Numbered from the stretch's first letter, positions 54,902 through 63,428 are shown. The stretch: 64,000 nucleotides of DNA from Salinibacterium sp. (GCA_015234465.1 JADGNA010000023.1:248001-312000); one strand, 5' to 3'. Made by a program: numbers and translations. The notes: generated from the sequence alone by a model not told the origin.

Positions 54902-55593
54902 CCGCTGCACTCACACTCACCGACGTCACTCTCACGCTGCCCGCGGGGGATGAGACCGTCACGGCCCTCGACCACGTCTCGCTTGAGGTCGCGAAGGGCG
55001 AGCTCCTCGCTATCGTGGGCCCGTCCGGCTCGGGCAAGTCGAGCCTCCTGGCCGTCGCGGGGGCGCTCATGCCGCCCACCTCCGGGTCTGTCGTCGTCGG
55101 AGGCCAGGAGCTCACGGGTGCATCGCGCACGCGGCTCTCCCGCATCCGTGGCGACCTCATCGGCTTCGTCTTCCAGTCGACCAACCTGCTGCCGTCGCTG
55201 ACCGCGCGGGACCAGCTGCTGATGGTGCCCCACATGGCGAGCGGCATCCGAGCCGAACACCGCGCGAAGGCTGACGAGCTCCTCGCCTCCGTGGGCATGT
55301 CGCATCGTGCCGACCGGCGTCCCGCGCAGCTCTCAGGCGGCGAACGCCAGCGGGTCGGAATCGCCCGCGCCCTCATGGGTGACCCGCAGGTGCTGCTGGT
55401 CGACGAGCCCACGAGTGCGCTCGACCACGCGCGCGCCGACGAGGTCGTCGCCCTGCTCGCCGAGCGCGCCCACGCGACCGGCACGGCCTGCGTCATGGTG
55501 ACCCACGATCTCGAGGTGCTCACGCACACGGATCGCGTGCTCCGCATGCACGACGGCGTGCTTGGGGCGCTTCCGGCGGCAGTGCTTGGATAA
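54898..55593 (+). CDS. ABC transporter ATPase (MacB/LolD type)
   Basis: This 231-residue ATPase has Walker A GPSGSGKSS, a Q-loop FQSTNLL, signature LSGGERQRVGIARAL, Walker B VLLVDEPTS and the switch His in MVTHD. The ATG overlaps the permease stop. It powers the FtsX-like permease. Its TAA stop is inside the tetR promoter. Confidence 0.95.
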   Translation: MTAALTLTDVTLTLPAGDETVTALDHVSLEVAKGELLAIVGPSGSGKSSLLAVAGALMPPTSGSVVVGGQELTGASRTRLSRIRGDLIGFVFQSTNLLPSLTARDQLLMVPHMASGIRAEHRAKADELLASVGMSHRADRRPAQLSGGERQRVGIARALMGDPQVLLVDEPTSALDHARADEVVALLAERAHATGTACVMVTHDLEVLTHTDRVLRMHDGVLGALPAAVLG

Positions 55594-55594
55594 T
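55589..55594 (+). promoter_or_regulatory. -10 element of the TetR gene
   Basis: GATAAT, overlapping the ATPase stop codon, lies 6 bases before the ATG at 55601. It could supply basal repressor independent of the operon promoter. Confidence 0.5.
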
Positions 55595-55600
55595 GGGCGA

Positions 55601-56173
55601 ATGCCGAAGATCACTGCGCCCTCGGTTGCGGAGCACCGCAACCAGCAGCGCGAAGCCCTCATCAGGGAGGCCACGCGAATCCTGTTGAGCGAGGGGCCCG
55701 CGGCGGTCACACCGCGAGCGGTCGGTTCGGCCGTGGGCCTCGCGCGCAGCAGCGTGTACGAGTACTTCCCGTCGTCAGGCGAGCTGCTGGCGGAAGTCGC
55801 GATCCGCGCCATCCTCGAGTGGTCCACCGAGCTGACGTCGGCGATCGAGCCCGCCGCCCCCGGGTGGCCGCGCCTCGAGGCATACGTGCGCTCGACGCTC
55901 CTCATGGTGAAGGAGGGCAAGCACGAGATCGCCGACCGCCTCGAGGGCGTGAGCTTCAGCGATGAGCAGGTGGAGCGTTTCATGGGCCACCACGATGCCC
56001 TCAGCTCGCCGCTCCCCGGCATCATGGCCGAACTCGGAGTGCACCGCCCCGATCTCGCGGGCGCACTCGCGCAGGGCATGGTGGATGCCGCCGTCAAGCG
56101 CATCGCGCAGGGGGAGGACGTCGAGGTTGTGACGGATGCCGTGCTCGACTCCCTGCGACACGGCTTCGCCTGA
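55601..56173 (+). CDS. TetR-family transcriptional regulator
   Basis: This 190-residue regulator has an N-terminal helix-turn-helix (ATRILLSEGPAAVTPRAVGSAVGLARSSVYEYFPSSGELL) and a C-terminal ligand-binding domain. It follows the ABC genes and the operator pair at 53731-53782 fits a TetR dimer site. I infer that it represses the ABC operon and the divergent membrane gene until a substrate of the pump binds. The C-terminal domain does not identify a ligand. Confidence 0.92.
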   Translation: MPKITAPSVAEHRNQQREALIREATRILLSEGPAAVTPRAVGSAVGLARSSVYEYFPSSGELLAEVAIRAILEWSTELTSAIEPAAPGWPRLEAYVRSTLLMVKEGKHEIADRLEGVSFSDEQVERFMGHHDALSSPLPGIMAELGVHRPDLAGALAQGMVDAAVKRIAQGEDVEVVTDAVLDSLRHGFA

Positions 56174-56183
56174 GACAGCGAAA

Positions 56184-56211
56184 GGGCTGGCATCCGAGTG
56201 GATGCCAGCCC
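56184..56211. terminator. Hairpin terminator after tetR
   Basis: 12 bp arms (GGGCTGGCATCC at 56184-56195 and complement at 56200-56211) with loop GAGT; flanked by AAA and CTT, so it works between convergent genes. Confidence 0.8.
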
Positions 56212-56243
56212 CTTGTCGACTGTTGCGAGTCGCGTGCGCCGTA

Positions 56244-56504
56244 TCAGGCCACCGGGTCGATGGGGTCGCTGCGGGTCTCGCGCTGCGTGACGCGCTCGCC
56301 GGTGCCATCCACCTGGCGCACGGTGGACGTGGAGGAGCGCTTGCGCATCATCAACACGAGGGAGATGAGGAACACGACGACTCCGGCACCCATGAGGAGG
56401 TAGCCGATGAGGTCGAGGTTGACGACACCGCCGAGGTCGACGTTGACGGCGAAGGCCAGGATGGCCCCGATGACGAAGAGTGCAATTCCTGAACCGATAC
56501 CCAT
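56244..56504 (-). CDS. DUF6458-like small membrane protein
   Basis: This 86-residue protein has two helices (GIALFVIGAILAFAVNVDL and IGYLLMGAGVVVFLISLVLMM) and a polar tail. The start MGIGSG at 56504 is preceded by AAGGA; an ATG seven codons upstream would include that site. The MGIGxGI...LAFAV pattern is the DUF6458 family. Function unknown. Confidence 0.78.
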   Translation of the reverse strand: MGIGSGIALFVIGAILAFAVNVDLGGVVNLDLIGYLLMGAGVVVFLISLVLMMRKRSSTSTVRQVDGTGERVTQRETRSDPIDPVA

Positions 56505-56626
56505 GAGCTGAGTCCTTTCGTTCACGTGTGTGACATCGGACGGCCGGGTGACCTGAGTCGATGTCTCGTTTGACGGTAGTCCCGGTCCAGCCGTAGCGGG
56601 GGAAAAACTTCGGGGAGCCCGGCCGG

Positions 56627-56632
56627 TACGCT
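56627..56632 (+). promoter_or_regulatory. Candidate -10 element of leuB
   Basis: TACGCT about 40 bases upstream of the leuB ATG; leader with AGGAG. Confidence 0.4.
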
Positions 56633-56671
56633 GGAACCTGACAATGTTCTGTGCCGAACCAGGAGTGCCGA

Positions 56672-57733
56672 ATGCCCCGTGATCTCAAGCTCGCCGTCAT
56701 CGCAGGAGACGGGATTGGCCCCGAAGTCACGGCAGAGGCTGTCAAGGTGCTGAAGGCGGCGGTGGGCGATTCGGCTGTCGTCGGCACGACTGACTTTCCC
56801 TTCGGCGCGACGCACTATCTCGAGAGCGGTCGCATCCTGGAGCAGGAAGACCTCGACGCGCTCGCACAGCACGACGCGATCCTCCTCGGCGCCGTCGGGG
56901 GAGACCCGCGCGACCCGCGACTGGCGGGCGGCATCATCGAGCGCGGCATGCTGCTGAAGCTCCGCTTCGCCTTCGACCACTACGTCAACCTGAGGCCGAC
57001 CAAGCTCTACCCCTCGGTCACGTCGCCGCTCGCGAACCCCGGCGAGGTCGACTTCGTCGTCGTCCGTGAGGGCACCGAGGGGCCCTACGTGGGCAACGGT
57101 GGCAGCATTCGCAAGGGCACGCCGCACGAGATCGCCAACGAGGTGAGCGTCAACACGGCATTCGGCGTGGAGCGGCTCGTGCGATTCGGATTCGAGACGG
57201 CGCAGTCCCGCCCGGCGAAGAAGCTCACGCTCGTGCACAAGACCAACGTGCTCGTGCACGCGGGCGGCCTCTGGCAGCGCACAGTCGACGCGCTCTCGGC
57301 CGAGTACCCCGACGTGTCGGTCGACTACCAGCACATCGACGCGGCGACGATTCACATGGTCGCGAACCCGAGTCGCTTCGATACGATCGTCACAGACAAC
57401 CTCTTCGGTGACATCATCACCGACCTGGCCGCCGCGATCAGCGGCGGAATCGGGTTGGCGGCCTCGGGCAACATCAATCCGGACGGCACCTTCCCCAGCA
57501 TGTTCGAGCCCGTTCACGGTTCGGCACCGGACATCGCAGGCCAGCAGCTCGCTGACCCGACCGCCGCGATCCTCTCGGCGGCGCTCCTCCTCCAGCATGT
57601 GGGGCTCACGGATGCCTCGGCTCGGGTCGTCTCGGCGGTCGAGTCCGACCTCGCATCCCGCGGCGACGCCCGTCGCAGCACGAGCGAGGTGGGCGACGCG
57701 ATTGCCGCGGCGGCTACGCAGGCGCAGAATTAG
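56672..57733 (+). CDS. leuB: 3-Isopropylmalate dehydrogenase
   Basis: This 353-residue enzyme oxidises 3-isopropylmalate in leucine synthesis. GDGIGPEV opens the chain; substrate residues lie in [15 protein letters not shown] and the cofactor region in [17 protein letters not shown] and [16 protein letters not shown] 56672 follows AGGAG; a GTG at 56651 is an alternative. The sequence fits the actinobacterial LeuB type of about 340-350 residues; related tartrate dehydrogenases are less likely given the neighbours. Confidence 0.93.
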   Translation: MPRDLKLAVIAGDGIGPEVTAEAVKVLKAAVGDSAVVGTTDFPFGATHYLESGRILEQEDLDALAQHDAILLGAVGGDPRDPRLAGGIIERGMLLKLRFAFDHYVNLRPTKLYPSVTSPLANPGEVDFVVVREGTEGPYVGNGGSIRKGTPHEIANEVSVNTAFGVERLVRFGFETAQSRPAKKLTLVHKTNVLVHAGGLWQRTVDALSAEYPDVSVDYQHIDAATIHMVANPSRFDTIVTDNLFGDIITDLAAAISGGIGLAASGNINPDGTFPSMFEPVHGSAPDIAGQQLADPTAAILSAALLLQHVGLTDASARVVSAVESDLASRGDARRSTSEVGDAIAAAATQAQN

Positions 57734-57753
57734 ACACGACCAAAGGACTCCCC

Positions 57754-58860
57754 ATGAAGAATCTCCTCGCTCCCGCGACACTCGACTTCGCTGTCACCCG
57801 CAATGACGCGCCCCGCAGCGTCGAGGAGCGAGAGCAGATCCTGGCGAACCCGGGCTTCGGCAAGCACTTCACTGACCACATGGTCGATATCTGCTGGTCG
57901 GAGCAGGGCGGATGGCACCGGCCCCGCGTGCAGGCCTATGGCCCCATCAGCCTCGACCCTGCCGCTGCCGTGCTGCACTACGGGCAGGAGATCTTCGAGG
58001 GCATGAAGGCCTACCGGCACGCGGACGGCTCGATCTGGACGTTCCGCCCCGAGGCGAACGCAGAGCGGATGCAGCGCTCCGCCCGTCGCCTCGCCCTGCC
58101 GGAGCTGCCCACCGAGTACTTCATCGAGTCGCTCCGCCAGCTCATCGCGGTCGACGGGGACTGGGTTCCCGCGGCGGACGAGACGTGCCTCTACCTGCGC
58201 CCCTTCATGTTCGCGAAGGAGGCCTTCCTCGGCGTGCGTCCGGCCCACAAGGTGGCTTACTACGTGATCGCGAGCCCGGCGGGCTCCTACTTCGCCGGGG
58301 GAGTGTCTCCCGTCAGTATCTGGCTCTCGACCGAGTACACGCGCGCGGCGCACGGCGGCACGGGCGCAGCGAAGACGGGCGGCAACTACGCCGCATCCCT
58401 CCTCGCCCAGGCCCAGGCCTACGAACAGGGCTGCGACCAGGTGCTCTTCCTCGACTCCTCTGAGGGCAAGTACGTCGAGGAACTCGGCGGCATGAACGTC
58501 GTGCTCGTCTACAAGGACGGCACGCTTGTGACCCCCGACTCGGAGAGCATCCTCGAGGGCATCACGCGCGACAGCGTGCTGCAGCTCGCCGAGGACCGCG
58601 GGCACCGGGTCGAGCGGCGCCGCGTCTCGATCGACGAGTGGCGTGAGGGTGTGGCATCCGGCGACATCGTCGAGGTGTTCGCGTGCGGTACCGCTGCGGT
58701 CATCACCCCGATCGGCCTCGTCAAGGGCAAGGACTTCGAGATCGGCTCGGCGGATGCCGTCGCGGGCGAGCTCACGATGTCACTGCGCAAGGAGCTCACC
58801 GACATCCAGTACGGCCGCGGCGAGGACCGTCACGGCTGGCTCACGCGCCTCGACGCCTAG
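57754..58860 (+). CDS. ilvE: Branched-chain amino acid aminotransferase
   Basis: This 368-residue class IV transaminase performs the last step for valine, leucine and isoleucine. The pyridoxal-phosphate Lys207 lies in AKTGGNYA. FEGMKAYRH and GGTGAAKTGGNY are family signatures. AAGGA precedes the ATG. Two copies of a REP-like hairpin follow immediately. Confidence 0.95.
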   Translation: MKNLLAPATLDFAVTRNDAPRSVEEREQILANPGFGKHFTDHMVDICWSEQGGWHRPRVQAYGPISLDPAAAVLHYGQEIFEGMKAYRHADGSIWTFRPEANAERMQRSARRLALPELPTEYFIESLRQLIAVDGDWVPAADETCLYLRPFMFAKEAFLGVRPAHKVAYYVIASPAGSYFAGGVSPVSIWLSTEYTRAAHGGTGAAKTGGNYAASLLAQAQAYEQGCDQVLFLDSSEGKYVEELGGMNVVLVYKDGTLVTPDSESILEGITRDSVLQLAEDRGHRVERRRVSIDEWREGVASGDIVEVFACGTAAVITPIGLVKGKDFEIGSADAVAGELTMSLRKELTDIQYGRGEDRHGWLTRLDA

Positions 58861-58898
58861 GTGGATTGAGTAAGGCCCTTTAGGGCCGCATCGAAACC
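58861..58898 (+). repeat. REP-like hairpin element, copy B
   Basis: A 38-base element directly after the ilvE stop, ending GCATCGAAACC. Inner hairpin GGCCC-ttta-GGGCC. It is identical to copy C except at one base (58865). Confidence 0.8.
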
Positions 58899-58900
58899 CG

Positions 58901-58938
58901 GTGGGTTGAGTAAGGCCCTTTAGGGCCGCATCGAAACC
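58901..58938 (+). repeat. REP-like hairpin element, copy C
   Basis: Second copy at a 40-base period, beginning GTGGGTTGAGTAAGGCC and ending one base before the stop codon of putP. The tandem pair sits between two convergent genes and may end transcription or stabilise 3' ends. Confidence 0.8.
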
Positions 58939-60444
58939 TCAGTCGTTCCGACGATCCACCCTGGCGGTCGGCACCGGTCCCGTCATGGCGATCGCCTCGT
59001 CGTACTCGCGCTCGATGTCGTCGTTTCGCTTGTAGGTCGCGAGGCTCACGACGACTGCAGCGATGAGTGCGAGCACGAAGCCGGGGATGATCTCGTAGAG
59101 CACATCGCCGATGGGCAGGTTGCCCCACACGAAGACCGTGACGGCGCCGACCGCCATGCCCGCAATGGCGCCCCAGTTGGTGAGCTTGCGCCAGAAGAGC
59201 GACAGCAGGATGACGGGGCCGAAGGATGCCCCGAAGCCGGCCCATGCGAAGCCGACGAGGTCGAGGATCGTTGACGTGCGGTCGAGGGCGATGAGGATCG
59301 CGACGATCGCGACGACGAGCACGCCGGTGCGGCCGAGGAGCACGAGGCGCCTGTCTGAGGCGTCCTTCTTCGTCACCATCTTGTAGAGGTCTTCGACGAG
59401 CGCAGAGGAGGTCACGATGAGCTGCGAGGAGATGGTGCTCATGATGGCGGCGAGCACGGCCGCGAGCACGAGGCCCGCGATGAAGGGGTGGAAGAGGATC
59501 TGCGAGAGCCGCAGGAACACCGTCTCGGGGTCGGCCAGATCTTCGCCGCTGCGGGCGAAGTACCCGATGCCGATCAGGCCGGTCGCGATGGCGCCGAGTG
59601 AGGTGAGCACCATCCAGCTGATGCCGATGCGCCGGGCGGCCTTCGCCTCCTGTGGCGTGCGCAGGGCCATGAACCGCACGATGATGTGCGGCTGCCCGAA
59701 GTAGCCGAGGCCCCATGCGGCGGCCGAGATGATGCCGACGACCGTGCCGCCCGTCAGGAGGTTGAGTCGCGCCGGGTCGACCTCCTCGATCGCCGTGATG
59801 GTCTCACCGAGACCACCCATCGTGACGACCGCGACAATGGGCACGAAGATGAGTGCCGCGAACATCAGGAGGCCCTGGGCGACGTCGGTGAGGGAGGCGC
59901 CGAGGAATCCGCCGAAGAGTGTGTAGAGCACCGTGATGCCGCCGACGAGGAACATGCCGAGCAGGTAGGGGGCTCCGAAGGACGACTCGAAGAAGACGCC
60001 GGCGGCGACCATGCCCGATGAGACGTAGAAGGTGAAGAACGCGAGGATGATCACACCGCCGACGACGCGCAGGATTCGCGTGCGGTCGCGCACTCGCCGC
60101 TCGATGAAGCTCGGGATCGTGATGGAGTTGCCCGCAACCTCCGTGTAGGCGCGAAGCTTGGGTGCCACGAACTTCCAGTTGAGCCAGGCGCCGATCGTGA
60201 GTCCGATCGCGATCCATGCCTCGACGAGGCCCGCGACGTAGATGGCGCCGGGAAGGCCCATGAGCAGCCAGCCCGACATGTCGGATGCCCCCGCGCTGAG
60301 GGCGGCGACGCCGGGCCTGAGCCCTCGCCCGGCCAGCATGTAGTCGTTCAGGTTCTTGGTGCGGCGGAAGGCGAACCATCCGATCAGCAGCATCAGCGCG
60401 AAGTAGAGAGCAATCGCGATGATCTCGAACACCCGGTCGTCCAT
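58939..60444 (-). CDS. putP: Sodium/proline symporter
   Basis: This 501-residue sodium-solute symporter has about thirteen helices. DMSGWLLMGLPGAIYVAGL and FGASFGPVILLSLFW match PutP. It imports proline with sodium for nutrition or osmoprotection. ATG 60444 is chosen because GGAG lies just upstream; a second ATG is four codons earlier. The tail has about 40 polar residues. Confidence 0.94.
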   Translation of the reverse strand: MDDRVFEIIAIALYFALMLLIGWFAFRRTKNLNDYMLAGRGLRPGVAALSAGASDMSGWLLMGLPGAIYVAGLVEAWIAIGLTIGAWLNWKFVAPKLRAYTEVAGNSITIPSFIERRVRDRTRILRVVGGVIILAFFTFYVSSGMVAAGVFFESSFGAPYLLGMFLVGGITVLYTLFGGFLGASLTDVAQGLLMFAALIFVPIVAVVTMGGLGETITAIEEVDPARLNLLTGGTVVGIISAAAWGLGYFGQPHIIVRFMALRTPQEAKAARRIGISWMVLTSLGAIATGLIGIGYFARSGEDLADPETVFLRLSQILFHPFIAGLVLAAVLAAIMSTISSQLIVTSSALVEDLYKMVTKKDASDRRLVLLGRTGVLVVAIVAILIALDRTSTILDLVGFAWAGFGASFGPVILLSLFWRKLTNWGAIAGMAVGAVTVFVWGNLPIGDVLYEIIPGFVLALIAAVVVSLATYKRNDDIEREYDEAIAMTGPVPTARVDRRND

Positions 60445-60536
60445 GTCTCGCTCCATTCCGCGCCATTGCTTGTGAAGTCGTGGTCACAGCATGGCAAAGA
60501 CCGCAGGGATGCGCCAGTGCTTGCACCGGCTCCGGG

Positions 60537-60554
60537 TCTGCAAGCGTTTGCAGA
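60537..60554. promoter_or_regulatory. LacI-family operator-like palindrome
   Basis: TCTGCAAGCGTTTGCAGA is an 18 bp inverted repeat with one mismatched pair; it fits the general LacI-family pattern TGNAANCGNTTNCA exactly. It lies at the -35 region of the next gene (-10 at 60559). Confidence 0.6.
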
Positions 60555-60558
60555 GGGT

Positions 60559-60564
60559 TAGACT
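60559..60564 (+). promoter_or_regulatory. -10 element of the FAH-family gene
   Basis: TAGACT lies 6 bases before the GTG at 60571; leaderless transcript expected. Confidence 0.55.
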
Positions 60565-60570
60565 CGATAG

Positions 60571-61344
60571 GTGAAAATCGCGCGTTTCAGCTCTGCAGAC
60601 AATGACCCCCGCTACGGAATCGTCGATGACGAAGAACTCGTCGTACTGGCGGGCGACCCCATGTTCGCAGGCTACGAGACGACGGGGGAGCGCGTTGCGC
60701 TCGCCGATGTGCGCCTGCTCGCACCCGTGATCCCGCGCTCGAAGGTCGTCTGTGTCGGCCTCAACTATGCGGAGCACAAGGCAGAGATGGACACGATCTC
60801 CGCCCCGAGCAACCCGCTCATCTTCCTCAAGCCCAACACCTCCATCATCGGCCCGGGCGAGACGATCCAGATCCCGCCCGTCGAGGGTCGCATCGTGCAC
60901 GAGGGCGAGCTGGCGGTCGTGATCGGCCGTATCGCCAAGCAGGTCAAGGCAGAGAACGCCAAGGACTACATCTTCGGGTACACGATCGCGAACGACATCT
61001 CCGCTCGCGACCAGATGTTCGCCGACGGCCAGTGGGCGCGCGCCAAGGGCTACGACACCTTCTGCCCCATCGGCCCCGTCATCGAGACCGAGATCGACCC
61101 GAGCAACCTGCAGATCGAGACCTTCGTTGATGGGGAGCCGCGTCGCAAGGGCAACACCCGCGACCTGCTGCACGGCATCCCGGAACTGATCGAATACATC
61201 TCGGATGTCTGGACCCTCCTGCCAGGCGACCTCATCCTCACGGGCACCCCTGCTGGTCTCGGCGGTTTCGTCGACGGTCAGACGGTCGACATCACGATCG
61301 AGGGCATCGGCACCCTCAGCAACCCGGCGCGCAACCGCGCCTAG
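60571..61344 (+). CDS. Fumarylacetoacetate hydrolase family protein
   Basis: This 257-residue protein has the FAH fold with metal ligands in VHEGELAVVIG, followed by GYTIANDISARD and ILTGTPAGLGGF. Such enzymes hydrolyse or decarboxylate acylpyruvates, including oxaloacetate decarboxylase-type activities. The position before gltX matches Rv2993c. Its exact substrate cannot be assigned. The stop shares CTAG with the convergent MFS gene. Confidence 0.9.
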   Translation: MKIARFSSADNDPRYGIVDDEELVVLAGDPMFAGYETTGERVALADVRLLAPVIPRSKVVCVGLNYAEHKAEMDTISAPSNPLIFLKPNTSIIGPGETIQIPPVEGRIVHEGELAVVIGRIAKQVKAENAKDYIFGYTIANDISARDQMFADGQWARAKGYDTFCPIGPVIETEIDPSNLQIETFVDGEPRRKGNTRDLLHGIPELIEYISDVWTLLPGDLILTGTPAGLGGFVDGQTVDITIEGIGTLSNPARNRA

Positions 61345-62540
61345 CGCTCGCGTGCCGCCCGCAGCCGCAGTGCGGTAAGGGGGAGGGTCAGGACTGAGAA
61401 TCCCGCGGCGACGGCGAGTGCGACGCTGAAGGATGCGCCCGCAGCGATCATGCCGATGAGCACGGACCCCACGCCGGTGCCGAGATCGAAGCCGATATTC
61501 CAGACGGCACTCGCGGACCCATAGTGGGGGCGGCTCACGGCCTGGAACGAGAGCACGAGCGTGAGGTTCTGCAGCCCGCCGTAGCTGATGCCGACGAGCG
61601 CTGCACCGAGGAGCAGGGCGGCGGCGTGCGTCGCGTTCGCGTCGCGCACCGACCAGGCGATCGCGAGCAGGCCTGAGATCGTCACGAGGACGAGTGGGGC
61701 GAGGAACCGGGTGGGCCCGAATCGGTCGGAGAGCGCACCGACGCGCCAGCGAGAGACCGCGGCGGCGAGGGTCAGCACGAGGAGCGCGACGGCGCTCAAG
61801 GCCGCACTGTCACTCATCTGCGCCATGAAGGTGATGAGTGCGCCGCCGGCGAGGGTGACCGCGAGCAGGAGTGCCATGGGGCGAAGGAGGAGATGGTAGG
61901 GCGCGCGCTCCGTCGCATCCGGAACGTGGTCGAGACGTCGCCCGAGCAGCACGGCGGGAAGCGCGCTGAGCACGGGGACGAGCCCGAGCGCGAAGATCGG
62001 TACGAAGCCGAACTGCTCCACGATCCACGGGCCGGCGGAGACGAAGAGCACCTGCGGCCCGGCGATCGCGAGGCCGTAGGCTCCGATGGCTGCGCCGCGC
62101 CGGGCCGGTTCGACCAGCTCGGCGACGAGGGCGCTGCCCGTCACGGTCGCGACCCCGAAGCCAACGCCGCGCAGTGCGGAGACGGCGAGGATGGGCAGCA
62201 GCTGGTCGCTCAGGAGGAAGGCGGCGGTGGGCAGTCCGAGGAAGAGTGCGCCGGTGACGAGCACGGGCGTCCAGCCGAATCGCCGGAGGGCTCGCGGGAC
62301 GAGCAGCTGCGTGAGCACGGTGAAGAGCATGAGCACGCCGTTGACGAGACCTGCCCCCACGGAGCCCGCGCCGCCGTGGGTCGCCCACAGCGGGGCGACG
62401 GGGAGCAGTGCGGCGAAGCCCGTGAAGCTGAACACCGTCATTGCCAGGAGGAGCAGCATCCCGGGGGCACGCACGACGGATTCGGAGTTCGAGCGTGGCC
62501 TGCGTCGATTGGCGCCCGGGCGGCCGATGGGGAGGAGCAT
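61341..62540 (-). CDS. Major facilitator superfamily transporter
   Basis: This 399-residue protein has twelve helices after a basic N-terminus of about 28 residues (MLLPIGRPGANRRRPRS). The two six-helix halves are joined by a loop near GRRLDHVPDATERAPYH. LRGVGFGVATVTGSALVAELV and ISYGGLQNLTLVLSF are typical of drug/efflux-type members. A TAGCCT hexamer ends 7 bases before the ATG. Substrate unknown. It interrupts the usual FAH-gltX adjacency. Confidence 0.88.
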   Translation of the reverse strand: MLLPIGRPGANRRRPRSNSESVVRAPGMLLLLAMTVFSFTGFAALLPVAPLWATHGGAGSVGAGLVNGVLMLFTVLTQLLVPRALRRFGWTPVLVTGALFLGLPTAAFLLSDQLLPILAVSALRGVGFGVATVTGSALVAELVEPARRGAAIGAYGLAIAGPQVLFVSAGPWIVEQFGFVPIFALGLVPVLSALPAVLLGRRLDHVPDATERAPYHLLLRPMALLLAVTLAGGALITFMAQMSDSAALSAVALLVLTLAAAVSRWRVGALSDRFGPTRFLAPLVLVTISGLLAIAWSVRDANATHAAALLLGAALVGISYGGLQNLTLVLSFQAVSRPHYGSASAVWNIGFDLGTGVGSVLIGMIAAGASFSVALAVAAGFSVLTLPLTALRLRAARER

Positions 62541-62547
62541 CCAAGGA

Positions 62548-62553
62548 AGGCTA
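62548..62553 (-). promoter_or_regulatory. -10 element of the MFS gene
   Basis: TAGCCT on the minus strand, 7 bases upstream of the ATG at 62540. Confidence 0.45.
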
Positions 62554-62593
62554 GCGCTTTCGCTCACGCCTCCTGGCAATCGGAGGTTTCGTA

Positions 62594-62692
62594 TTGCCCG
62601 CGGTGGCCTACCTGTTCCTCGGAATCTGGCTCTTGGTGCGAGCGCACCGTTGGGGCTACGTCCGCCAGCCCCGTCGAGGCGCAAGGTCGTAG
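62594..62692 (+). CDS. Candidate 32-residue membrane peptide
   Basis: A TTG start lies 7 bases after a perfect GGAGG (62582-62586). The peptide has one hydrophobic helix (VAYLFLGIWLLV) and a strongly basic tail (RAHRWGYVRQPRRGARS), typical of small inner-membrane peptides and some type I toxins. It is the only plus-strand frame between the MFS gene and vapC. The frame has no ATG. It may instead be a decayed end of a longer membrane protein, since the frame upstream is open back to a TAG at 62552 and adds more hydrophobic residues. Confidence 0.4.
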   Translation: MPAVAYLFLGIWLLVRAHRWGYVRQPRRGARS

Positions 62693-62697
62693 GTGGA

Positions 62698-63126
62698 TCA
62701 GGCGGCCGGGATGATGATCTCCAGCCCGTCGAAGCGGCGGAAGTCGCGATCGAAACTCGCGACCGGTGCGGCATGGCTGGTGGCCAACGCTGCGATGTAG
62801 GCATCCGGAATCAGGTTGCCCCAGGAGTCTGACTCCAGCACGGTCTGGCGGAAGACACTGAGGTCGCCGTCCATGCCTGCGACGGGCGTGTAGGACGGAG
62901 CGGAACACAGCGCGTCGACGAACTCGAACGCCTCAGCGGGCGTGGATGGAACCTCGAAGATGTGGGTGTTGGTGACAAGCCTGACGAAGCCGACCCACAC
63001 CAGGTCGGGGACGATAAGAGAGGTCCCTGCAGAGAGTTCTTTCTCGAGCCACGGGCGGGCGGCGTCGTGGTGCGGGTGGTCGGCACGGAATGCCGCGAGC
63101 ACAACGTTGACGTCGAGGACGATCAC
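62698..63126 (-). CDS. vapC: PIN-domain toxin (VapC-type)
   Basis: This 142-residue protein has the PIN-domain pattern: Asp5 in [20 protein letters not shown], a Glu near EKELSAG, and Asp residues in PDAYIAALA and FDRDFRRF. Such toxins are ribonucleases that cut tRNA or rRNA. GTG at 63126 overlaps the vapB stop (GTGA). The toxin is controlled by the VapB antitoxin upstream. Confidence 0.92.
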   Translation of the reverse strand: MIVLDVNVVLAAFRADHPHHDAARPWLEKELSAGTSLIVPDLVWVGFVRLVTNTHIFEVPSTPAEAFEFVDALCSAPSYTPVAGMDGDLSVFRQTVLESDSWGNLIPDAYIAALATSHAAPVASFDRDFRRFDGLEIIIPAA

Positions 63127-63371
63127 GCGGTGTCGCCGCTCGCGTCGAGCGCGTCGTAGAGCGCACGGTTCGAGGACGGGTTGAGCCCCCGGCGAAGGCC
63201 AGTGCCCCGGGTGAAGGTCGGCAGTGTGGGCGCGGGAGAGGGCTGCTCCACCGACACAAGGTCTCGACGTACCGCCTCTTCGACATACTGCCCAAGGGTC
63301 TGGCCCCGCTGGGCAGCGCGCCGTTTGGCTCGCGTGAGGAGAGCGTCGTCGATAGACAGCGTGGTGCGCAT
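63123..63371 (-). CDS. vapB: Ribbon-helix-helix antitoxin (VapB-type)
   Basis: This 82-residue protein has an N-terminal ribbon-helix-helix domain ([38 protein letters not shown]) for DNA binding, and a flexible C-terminal region that should wrap the toxin. It precedes vapC, as usual. The ATG is 7 bases after TAGAAT, and the pair is probably autoregulated, though no clear palindrome is visible. Confidence 0.9.
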   Translation of the reverse strand: MRTTLSIDDALLTRAKRRAAQRGQTLGQYVEEAVRRDLVSVEQPSPAPTLPTFTRGTGLRRGLNPSSNRALYDALDASGDTA

Positions 63372-63378
63372 GATGTCG

Positions 63379-63384
63379 ATTCTA
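63379..63384 (-). promoter_or_regulatory. -10 element of vapBC
   Basis: TAGAAT on the minus strand ends 7 bases from the vapB ATG at 63371. Confidence 0.5.
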
Positions 63385-63415
63385 GCGCATCACCTGCATC
63401 ACCCCGGAGTGGGCC

Positions 63416-63421
63416 TAGAAT
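63416..63421 (+). promoter_or_regulatory. -10 element of gltX
   Basis: TAGAAT ends 7 bases before the gltX ATG at 63429; leaderless transcript expected. It is 32 bp from the divergent vapB -10. Confidence 0.55.
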
Positions 63422-63428
63422 TGCCGCA

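Noticed and set aside
58861-58938. Short CRISPR-like direct repeat
   Set aside because: Only two units with a two-base spacer, each forming a hairpin, and a diverged third copy elsewhere; no cas genes.
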